Source: Chaunax sp. Z400
Lineage: Eukaryota; Chordata; Actinopteri; Lophiiformes; Chaunacidae
Assembly: GCA_037577475.1 (NCBI GenBank)
Contig: JBAGJB010000229.1
Location: 1 to 64,000 of the forward strand
Reading direction: 5' to 3'
DNA length: 64,000 bases
Positions within the stretch are counted from its first letter, which is position 1. Every line of letters starts with the position of its first letter. The notes below the pieces were generated by a model. The model had not been told where the DNA came from, ran no database searches, and worked only from the letters and a program-made list of their open reading frames with translations. Positions 55,640-64,000 of this stretch are shown piece after piece. The translations under genes were made by a program, and so were the position numbers.

Positions 55640-57560
55640 GAAGTCCCTCTACTGTAAGAGATAAAGCAACAGAATCCATGTCATCTAAGACACAACACTA
55701 AATTAAAGCTACAAGCAGCATTAATGACGAAGGTAACAGAATGGTCATCTCATGCTCTGTCTGGGAAGAAGGCATAACTTTTCCTGTTAGCTAGCTGCAC
55801 TGGTCATATTTTTCCTAACAATAAAACACGCAACTCAATGAAAATGTGTCAAACTTAATGTAAGAAAAATATAAATCTAAACAAATAAAGCCAGCTAAGC
55901 ATTTACGTGTCTTTTACATTAATTGTCCACAGAAATCCTCTGTTTCTTTGACAATTACTCATAATCCTTCACTATTTCTATCACAGCCCTTCTATATACA
56001 GCCTGTTCACTCCCTATTCATTCCATTGTACCGAAATCGGCTGCAATTCGCCTGGAGGGCGCTCTAGAGGGAGTCCTAAATGAATGGGAGTGAATGGAGC
56101 TAAACGGTAAAACTAATTATATCACATTCTTAGAGTATCTTTTTCTACTCAATGCAAGCACTGACTTATAACAGCAGGTGACTTAGTTGTCACATTTAGT
56201 TGGATTTTACATGACATGCTGGGCAAACATGTTAACATACTTCATTTTCACAGTAACTGTTGACAGTAGTAAAATGTTGTCTCTTCAAGTTGTTTGATTC
56301 TATTTGAGCTAACGTGCCTTAGACAGCTCGTGTTGGCCATTATATAGATAGGGTCAAGATGACATCACTACAAAAAACAGCTTTGATGTGCGCTCGAACA
56401 TTCCTGGTATAATAAGCTAACATCAATACTAAAGTAGAATTGAACATTATTGACCAGGAGATCAAAGCGACAGTCAATGGGCAACTCTGCAAACATGATA
56501 GAGGAGCAGGCAACTGACCTCAGAGACCAAGGCGGACCCAGCAGTAAAGGAAAATGACCAATGATCAATAAACAAAATGGAATGTTTGTGCTTGTTATCT
56601 GTTTTTTCCATTTTTGATTTGAGCACAAAATGAAAAAACGGATAACGAGTTGTTTTCCATTTTGGTTTTGGAGACAAATATTGAAAAAAGAAGCGTTTTT
56701 TTTTTTCTTTTATAATATTGGTTTTATTTTGAAAATCGAATGAACGACTGATACTGACCTCAGGACTTTGTCATCAGTTAGGTTGTTGGATAAGTTGTTA
56801 GTGGAGATAAACTTTATTTGCAGTATTGGATAATGTCAGCTGAGAATTTTTACAAGTGTTCCCTTGCCACCCTTCCCTTGGGCGTGTGGTTCACCCGGGG
56901 GCCACGTGACCTTGGGTCCTTCGCTGTTGGGGGGCGCCGTGGTGGTTTGGGTCCTTCTCTGCCTACTGCTGGGGGTCGGCGTAGTGTTGTAACGACCCCC
57001 CACTTCAAACCACATCCAGTGACAATCTCTCATACACACACACACATTAATGTGAACAAGGTTATATACACAGTTATGGTTATAATGTTGATGCTATTGT
57101 ACATATATCTCTGCTGTTGTTGTTTTTGTTGTTGTTTGTTTTGCTGTTATTGTGGTTGTCTCCCTTGTCTCCCCAACCCCTTGCTGTTTCTGTTTCTCCC
57201 TTTCTTTCCACTGTCTCCACAACAGGAGGAGTATGATAGACTCCTCCTTTGCATAGCAAAATCTGTCTGGCACTGTAAGGCACCCAGATCCTCATACTGC
57301 ATGCCGAGGTTGCAGTTTAAAATACAAGTAGTTTTTTGTTGGTTTATTGCTGGTTTTATTTTGAAAACACAAGAACGAATGATACACGCCAGTAATCCTG
57401 TGATCCGTTTTTTTCCCATTTTTGATCTTAGCACAAAATTTCACTTTGGTTTTGGAATCGAATTTTGAACAAACAAGTGTTTTTTTTTGTTTTTGTATTT
57501 TTGTTTCTATTTTGAAAATTGAATGAACGAATGATACACGGATTCAAACTCCATGTGTTC
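55640..57560. repeat. Upstream region of the kinesin-like gene, rich in dispersed repeats
   Basis: No further kinesin exon was recognised. Two related repeat segments share CCATTTTTGAT(T/C)T(G/T)AGCACAAAAT and TATTTTGAAAA...GAACGA(C/A)TGATAC (about 56600-56760 and 57340-57545). Between them lies a GC-rich block (GGTGGTTTGGGTCCTTCTCT...CTGGGGGTCGGCGTAGTGTT, about 56880-57000) typical of a fish retroelement tail. Open frames here look like by-products. Confidence 0.45.
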
Positions 57561-57611
57561 TATTCATGCTGTATCCTTCCTGTCACATTTGTAGACTAAA
57601 GTTTTACTAAT

Positions 57612-57848
57612 TTGAAAATAAACTTTTCCATGTCTTATTCACCAACAGATGAGCTCAGAGAAAGCTCTGAACACCTGCCTTACTTAACGGACGAACGACT
57701 AAACATGATGTTTTCTGACTTGATGAACTACCTGGAGTCTGTAGTACAGGATGAAGAGAATTTGTGGGATGAAGAGAATTTGTGGTACAGGCTCATTTTC
57801 TACCCCTCAAATAATTGTCTAGTGTTTGTACTTCATTACAGATTTTAG
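57612..57848 (+). pseudogene. Paralogue of kinesin-like exon E12 at the 5' side of the kinase gene
   Basis: The exon at 57648-57789 reads DELRESSEHLPYLTDERLNM...DEENLWDEENLWYR. Its flanking introns match those of E12: CATGTCTTATTCACCAACAG before it, and TACAGGCTCATTTTCTACCC then ATTGTCTAGTGT after it, as at 42600-42770. Only the exon body has diverged. GATGAAGAGAATTTGTGG is directly duplicated inside. If spliced at TACAG/GC to CAG/CGTCATT at 58304, the frame continues into the kinase exon (phase 2), but that needs a weak GC donor. It may be the kinase 5' exon or a leftover. Confidence 0.5.
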
Positions 57849-57899
57849 CAATCACGTATCAGTATTTTTTAAAAGACACTCACCCATTTAGTCAAACTA

Positions 57900-58210
57900 A
57901 TCATCTACATGTCAGCCCTGCACACAGTTATCAGGGGCGCCCCAGAATTTTTTCATAGGGGTGGCCAGAGAGGGCCGCTGAAATTCTTGGGGCAGCACAA
58001 CAAAACCAAAAGCTGTTACTGAATTTCAGGAATTCTCTCCTGCTGTTGTGGTATACAGACTAGTAAAGTGAAACTATGTCAATGTGAGAGATGAGCAATT
58101 CTGATATCCTATGGTTTCTAATGTGACAGATAGTGTAATGCTACACTTTACAAGAAATACCGGTTACCTATTTTTCAACTTTTATTAAATTTTTTCCCCA
58201 TTATGTTAAC
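57900..58210. repeat. Dispersed-repeat insertion in the E12-paralogue flank
   Basis: Alignment with 42775-42908 shows that the sequence between TTAGTCAAACTAAT and GATTGATAGAACAC is extra here. It contains CAGGGGCGCCCCAGAATTTT and GGGGTGGCCAGAGAGGGCCG, a recurrent fish repeat motif similar to that at 43358. Confidence 0.45.
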
Positions 58211-58283
58211 ATTGACAGTTATTCAGATTGATAGAACACTAATTCTCTCAGTTAAAGTGGATAAGAAGAGGTTTTGATTTTGC

Positions 58284-60895
58284 ATGTTCATTGCTCCTGA
58301 CAGCGTCATTCTGAACAAGTTGACGTCTAACTCATTTCGTGTGGAGACAGTTGATAAAGGCCGCTTTTGTGATTTGTTCGAATGTAATGATTGGACAAAA
58401 AACGAAGTGGTGATGAAGATCTTCAAGGACACTTATAAAAAGGAGGACATAGAGAGAGAGGTAGATTTTTGGACTCCATCCCATTCTTTTGACACACAGT
58501 ACCTTCCCTTTATTTGATTTTAACCACATGTGTCTGTGTAATATCTCTCTTTCTCACCAGGTGTCCATGTTACAGGAGATTTTTTGCAGGAATCCGTTCA
58601 GCAAATTCTATGTCAAATTTCTTAAGCAGTGTGAGCACAATGGAAGGACCTGTCTCGTATTTGAGAAGCTGGCAAAGAGCTTAAAGTCAGTGATGGAAAG
58701 ACCTCATCTGTACCTATACGACATTAGATGCATTGCAGTGCAGGTTTGTATTATTACCTCCGACAAGGAGCTGATGTTTTCACTGACATTTGTCTGTCTG
58801 TCTGTCTGTCTGTTAGCAGGATTACACAAAAACTACCTGACAGATTTTGATGAAACTTGGTGGGAAGGTTGGGGGGGTGTGGCAGGAAGAACACATTAAG
58901 ATTTGGAGTGGATCTGGATAAAGGGGCAGATCCATGATTTTTTTTCTTTTTTCTTGCAAGATGGGGCTTTTTTTAATAATTTCCATCTATGATGTCTTTG
59001 TGACGTGATTATGGAGAAAGTGAGGCCCGGTTTGCAATGCAAGTCTTGTTAAAAACAGAAAAGCTTTTCTTTTGCATTTTAAAAAGGTTCCATGTTTATA
59101 TGACAGTGGTGTGAAATCAGTCATCATTTACACGAATCTGCAAAAATGGCTGAAATGTGTTCTATGCAAGCCAGACCAGTAGTTGGCTGTGTAACCTTTC
59201 AAATCAACACCCCAGAATGTCAGCATGGCTATTAGGCTGGACATGTAATATCCATGCAGCGCTGCCATGTCATCAGAGTTTTCATTGGAATTGTGTTTTT
59301 CCCGTTTACACAGTGACGACATTTCAAAAGATTACACTCTCAAACCTGTTTTCAAAAGTTTGTATTTTCAGTCCACCAAAAAGCTGTTATGTATCTCAAC
59401 AGCCAAACCGCAACTACAGTTTACCTTTATATGCAAGACCAATTTTCATATAAATGGCACTAAGCTGCCTTGGTGGAGGTTTGCATTCTATTGTGTGCCC
59501 TTCTACTTTGAACCAATGTATTGTTCTATGTACTGTATCTGCTGCTCATCGATGAAAACACTAACCTGAACCCTAATCCATCAGCAAATGGAAAACTGAA
59601 TCCCAAACATGTCCCATCTTGTTTGTTCCTGCAGCTGTTCCTGGCTTTGGATGAACTCAAGGCTGATAATATCCTGCATGCTGACATCAATCCGGGAAAT
59701 ATTATGTTTGCCAAAAGTGAAGGTCTCTGGGTAAAATTAATAGACTTTGGCATGGCCATTAAAGCTTCAGATGCCCAGCCTGGAATGGAACTTCAGACAC
59801 TTGAGTACAGGTATTTTTGCCCTGCCACACTCGTCCATTAGTCTAAGACAGCTTATATCATTTTAAACATCCACGTTGTTGTCTTGATCTTCATAGCTTG
59901 CCACCCATTTCTCATCTTTGGCTCTTGTCTTTTTCCCTCCTCAGGGCTCCAGAAATTTTTCTTGGCCTGCCCTTCACTGAGGCCATCGATATGTGGGGAG
60001 TCGGCTGCACCCTGGCCTCCCTCTACCTGGGTCGCAACCTCTTCTCTGCTTCCTCTGAGGAGCAGATGGTAGGTCAACTACTTCAGATTAATGCACACAG
60101 CAAAGTGGGGACTTTTCTGCCAAATGTTAAATGATGTGACTCTTTATCTTTTATCTGCAGGTAGAGCGCATTGTTGAGCTGCTGGGTCAGCCTGAGGACC
60201 ACCTGCTCCGTTCTGGCAAATATACCCAGCGTTATTTCATGGAAGATGAAGCTGCTGATGGTCCGACATGGAGGCTAAGGGTTGAGTAACCATGTTCTCC
60301 TTTGTTTGAATTGATTGTTTAATTTAAACTCTTTTAAAATGGCTCGCATACATATTTTGTCTCTTTAGAATCCAGGAAAGCAGAATGACTCCACTGACCA
60401 GCTCAGCTGTCTGGAAGACATTTTAGAGGTAAGCACTTTCTGTTGTATCAGTTAAGACTGGAACAGCAGGAAGGGACTGGGCTAACGGAACTGAATCTGT
60501 TTCCAAATCCAGGTGCGTCGAATGCGTACATATGCTGCAATTGAGGACTGTATACTTTTTGTGGACCTACTGAAACAGATGCTGCATGTCGACGGGAATC
60601 AGAGAATCTCTGCCCGTCAAGCTCTGAAGCATCCATTCATCACAATGGACCACCTGATCAATCGCTTTGACACCAGTGATTAGTAAGTGACTGTGTGTCT
60701 GCTAGTGGACATCACATATTGTTGGATGGACTGATGACTTAATTGATTGATTGATTGATTGATTGATTCACTTAACTGATTGTCATACTTATTCCAGTTA
60801 TTGCGTATCCCAAGATGTCCTGAAGGAATGCCAAGTGTTGTCAGAATACTTAAAGGACAAATCAGCAAATTGGACACTTTTCCAAGAGTTCCCTG
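58284..60895 (+). CDS. HIPK/DYRK-like protein kinase (first kinase unit)
   Basis: Exons: 58284 (or 58304)-58460, 58561-58743, 59635-59810, 59945-60068, 60161-60280, 60369-60428, 60513-60682, 60798-60895. All have GT donors and AG acceptors in compatible phases. Kinase landmarks: VVMKIFK (ATP-binding Lys), HADINPGNIMF (catalytic loop; HIPKs have HADLKPENIM), LIDFG (metal-binding DFG), RAPEIFLG, IDMWGVGCTLASLYLG, and C-lobe ISARQALKHPFI. The glycine loop is degenerate (VDKGRFCDLF). It looks potentially active and belongs to the teleost-expanded HIPK-like group; substrates are unknown. The apparent stop after DTSD is avoided by the GTAAGT donor at 60682. The last exon ends in phase 1 and may join the next kinase (62570). 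Confidence 0.8.
58756..59487. mobile_element. Non-autonomous repeat in the second kinase intron (ACCTCCG termini)
   Basis: It begins ACCTCCGACAAGGAG and ends with the inverse CCTTGGTGGAGGT. Near its start are a (TGTC)n run at 58793-58813 and the fish repeat landmarks AGCAGGATTACACAAAAACT and TTTTGATGAAACTTGGTGGG. It carries no ORF of its own. Confidence 0.55.
60743..60770. repeat. (GATT)n microsatellite
   Basis: About seven tandem GATT units in the intron between the last two exons of the first kinase unit. Confidence 0.9.
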
Positions 60896-62569
60896 GTATG
60901 TTCTATGTATAGCAAAATATACAGTAGTACCCAACTTTATATTTGGAATATTAATCTCAATAATCTATTGATTATTCAGTTAATATCAGTAATGAGTCCA
61001 ATGTCTAAAACTCGAAAGTTCTCATCCACATTGACCTTAGTTTCTCAGTTGACTTGTTAAAAAAAGTTAAGTATAAAAATAGCGTTTTAATGATGAGGTA
61101 AATTAGGTGCAAGAGCTTCGATTAAAACAGAATAAAAATAAAACAAAAGAGGGAGAAAAACACGAGGCCTGGGATAGGAGAGGGCCTGAGTGAGGGGGCA
61201 GGGCGGAAGAGCTGCCGTGGCTAGATAGACAGAGTGAAAAGAGCAAAGAACCAAGACAAAGGAATTCACCCCAATTAATATATAAACCTCTGGGGGTGTT
61301 GGAATGTAGAGGCGGAGACAGTTTCTTCGCCTTTCATCCTCCCTTTATTTTCTTAAGAGATAAGGACTTTACTTAGTTGGAATTAGTTAATTTGACGTGT
61401 ATTTTATGAACACACAACATCCCTTAACATCTTCCATCATGGCCCACAAGCAACATAACAGTGATATAAGGGTATTGCAAGATTTTATATGGAGAAACAC
61501 TTAATGACTTTAAAACAAGAGTTTAACCATATCTTAAAATGGTGGCACACAAAAATATATAATCTGAGGGATTAATACTTTTGACTACTATAGCCAATAC
61601 TTATAAATAACACCTACTCGATTAAAGTGAAGTTAGTACCCAGAATGATAACCTTTCTAACTTTAAATTGAACATAGACAGACACAGTCAGTAGGAGTCC
61701 TGAACCTGTAGAGGGCACTGTGGTACCGTGGTGAAAAAACAAACTGTCTATATAAGGCCCTGACCTTCGGTTGTGATAGTATTACAACAGATAATATCGA
61801 CACTATACACATCAGAAAAAAACATGTACATCATGTGAATCTTCTCAAGAATATCAATAGCATAATTATACAGCAATAAAATGAAATAGCAATAAAATTG
61901 CATGTAGTTTAGTTGTCAAACATATCCTTAGAACAGACAAAGCACACATGTAAGCACTGGAATGTCAATAAGTCTTGGCCTCTTCTCTTCTCAAGGGAGG
62001 AGAAGTGAAACACCCTCGTTAAACAGATAAGGCTGGAGACATACAGGCTTAGAAAGTGTCTTTTGACCTAAGTTATGCAGAGTGTGCGGGTAGATGTTGG
62101 GTTCATAGGCATGTCCCTTGCTATATTTATTACAGTGAGACCCTTTATCTCACCCTGGAAAAATGGGAGATCCTACGGTTGCTTCTTTGGATGAAACAAG
62201 CTATAGGCCTGTTCTCCCTACATATGTCAGAGCTTTAGGCTACCCTCTGCTGCCAATATGAAATTTTGAAAAATATTGGAAATATTGTTTAAAATATAGA
62301 AGTTACTCAAACCAGTCTTGGTTATTTTATCGCAACCATTTTAAATATCTTTTCAATCCACTTATCTAAATGAATGGAAAAGGTCAGAAAATCATCAGTA
62401 TTTAATACATTCTTGTTCCTGTGGTCTTAAAATGACATGTTAAAACTGAAACACAAGAACATTATTCATGTTTCTGCTGTGTTTTAGTTCATCTTGTGTT
62501 GATTCAAAGACAGACTGAATACACAGACTTCACGTTTTTCATCTCCATGTTCACCGTCTTTCCTCACAG
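60896..62569. other. 1.7-kb intron or intergenic gap between the kinase units
   Basis: No kinase exon or other gene was recognised. A purine-rich stretch (about 61140-61215) and AT-rich sequence fill it. A start codon for the second kinase unit is not evident, which favours an upstream exon and possibly a fused gene. Confidence 0.4.
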
Positions 62570-63998
62570 TTGTAACATCAAAAATTTGGGACCAGGATGG
62601 TAGAATTATATTGTACGGCAGCTCTTCTAGCTACTGTGTCCTGGGGAGGATTGATGGAGGCACGTGTGGTATTATGGTCAGGTGCCAAAACAGGACAACA
62701 GAAGAGGAAGTGGCAGTGAAGATCCCCACCATACGTTATAACCCAGAGTTCACACAGAGAGAGGTAGCTCGTTTGACTCCATCTGATTCTTATGACACTT
62801 ATGTATACTAAACCACATTTTGTACTATTTACTGTGTCATGTCTCTCTTTCCTACTCAGCTGTCCATTTTAGAAGAGATTAGTGCCAGCAATTACATGAT
62901 CAGTTTACTTGGGCAGTGTGAGTACCATGGACGGACCTGTCTCGTATTTGAGATGCTGGACAGAAGCCTCAAGGATGAAGTAGAGAAACATGGGAAACTG
63001 ACTCTGCGCTCTATTAGGCCTATTGCAAAGCAGGTTTGTATAATTTTAATATGCAACCAATGTATTGTTCAATGTACTGTATCTGCTGCTCATCAATGAA
63101 GATCCTAACCACATCTGCAAATGGAAAACTGAATCCCAAACTTGTCCCATCTTCTTTGTTCCTGCAGCTGTTCCTGGCTTTGGATGAACTCAAGGCTCTT
63201 AATATCATGCATAAAGACCTCCATCTGGGAAATATCATGTTTGTCAATAGGCAGGACCAGCCCCACAGGATAAAATTAATAGACTTTGGCGAGGCCATTA
63301 AAGCTCAGGATGCCCCACCTGGAATGGAATTGCCGAGAATTCAGGACACGTATTTATATGCTCCCAGTCTTATTATAGACTTCTGTTGGTACTCAGATGA
63401 GGACTTCGATGAGGACTTCGATGAGGACGTCGATGAAGACGTCGATGAAGACGTCGATGAGGATGTCCATGAGGACGTCCATGAGGACTTGGATGAGGAC
63501 GTCGATGAGGACGTCGATGAAGACGTCGATGAGGATGTCCATGAGGACTTGGATGAGGACTTCGATGAGGACGTCGATGAAGACGTCGATGAAGACGTCG
63601 ATGAAGACGTCGATGAGGATGTCCATGAGGACGTCCATGAGGACTTGGATGAGGATGTCGATGAGGACGTCGATGAAGACATCGATGAGGACGTCGATGA
63701 AGACGTCCATGAGGATGTCCATGAGGACGTCCATGAGGACTTGGATGAGGATGTCGATGAGGACGTCGATGAAGACGTCGATGAGGACGTCGATGAAGAC
63801 GTCGATGAGGATGTCCATGAGGAGTTCTTCAATGAGGCCTACGATTTGTGGTTTGTCAGCCGCAGCCTGGCCTCCATCTACATGGGTTACGAACTTGTCT
63901 ATCCTTACAATAAGGATCATATTGAAACTCATCTACTTAAGAAAAATGTACACAGCCAAGTGGGGACACATGTAAGCACTTTCTGTTATATCAGTTAA
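62570..63998 (+). CDS. HIPK-like protein kinase (second unit) with an acidic repeat inside the kinase domain; runs off the window
   Basis: Exons: 62570-62763 (SYCVLGRIDGGTCGIMVRC glycine loop; VAVKIP Lys), 62860-63033 (SILEEISAS...LVFEMLDRSLKDEV), 63168 to at least 63970 (LFLALDELKALN, catalytic loop HKDLHLGNIMF, LIDFGEA, then YAPSLI at the APE position). A block of about 142 aa of DED-x repeats follows, then FNEAYDLWFVSRSLASIYMG (subdomain IX). Introns that split the first kinase after DFG and after subdomain IX are not used here: the second donor has changed and the frame reads through. HRD-Lys is replaced by His. The first exon starts in phase 1, matching the phase-1 end of the previous unit. 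Confidence 0.75.
63397..63822. repeat. 12-bp minisatellite GATGAGGACGTC coding for DED(V/F/L)-(D/H)E repeats
   Basis: About 35 units of GATGA(G/A)GACGTC/TTC/TTG with CATGAGGAC variants. Larger periods formed by runs of the H-containing units can be seen (about 96-132 bp). The array stays in frame from one end to the other and lies within the kinase reading frame. Confidence 0.95.
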
Positions 63999-64000
63999 GA

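Noticed and set aside
58284..58303. ATG at 58284 as the certain start of the first kinase
   Set aside because: It lies in sequence homologous to intron flank of E12 (42908), and a CAG acceptor at 58303 offers a spliced alternative, so the start is left open.
60660..60690. Stop codon after DTSD as the end of the first kinase
   Set aside because: The TAG overlaps a good GTAAGT donor, and an in-phase exon (YCVSQDVLKECQVLSEYLKD) follows at 60798.
63341..63975. Ser-rich, Met/Arg/Thr-rich and Ile/Val-rich frames over the 12-bp repeat
   Set aside because: They are other-frame readings of the array; only the DED-x frame is continuous with kinase motifs on both sides.

Overview
The window looks like teleost (probably percomorph) nuclear DNA. 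The genes are split by GT-AG introns, are rich in fish-type dispersed repeats, and match vertebrate kinesin KIF23/MKLP1, AFG3L2, HIPK-type kinases and a Gmr1-like Gypsy retrotransposon. No rRNA, tRNA, CRISPR array or bacterial-type operon was seen.

Layout. (1) 1-16434, block L: a minus-strand array of exon blocks from a KIF23-like kinesin motor gene. (2) 16435-29169: a spacer with a truncated Tc1-type transposon, a broken SAMD3-like/uncharacterised teleost gene (minus, about 17254-20680), a TTAA-flanked MITE, a small related plus-strand gene (24492-26489), a cluster of near-perfect DNA hairpins, and AT-rich repeats. (3) 29170-43137, block M: the same kinesin exon blocks on the plus strand. 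Over 12942-2115 / 29170-39997 it mirrors block L with a constant coordinate sum (42112), so the two form a large inverted repeat. Both arms carry the same Gypsy insertion (5.57 kb, with a 1527-aa gag-PR-IN-RT-RH ORF) at the same intronic position, so the insertion is older than the inverted duplication. (4) 43138-50645: retroviral-like 3' debris, a two-exon AFG3L2 fragment, simple and dispersed repeats, and a 36/39-bp minisatellite. (5) 49866-55626, block R, minus strand: the only copy with all motor exons including the P-loop, apparently the source gene. It is joined to an unusual repetitive C-terminal exon. (6) 57612-64000: one or two HIPK-like kinase genes on the plus strand. The second carries an in-frame 12-bp minisatellite (DED-x repeats, about 142 aa) inside its kinase domain.

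Exons E1-E13 of the block R gene are my own numbering. Blocks L and M lack E1-E3 and most of E4, including the nucleotide-binding P-loop. They contain a fused exon (E11 head + E4 tail), and their units alternate: A (E11/4,E5-E10, about 2.2 kb), B (E11/4,E5,E9,E10, about 1.12 kb) and C (E6-E10, about 1.74 kb). Nine of twelve E9 copies carry the same in-frame TAG. The arrays are therefore best read as motor-less or ATPase-dead pseudogene fragments in inverted orientation next to an intact gene. Such an arrangement could yield hairpin or small RNAs against the parent, but that is a hypothesis only.
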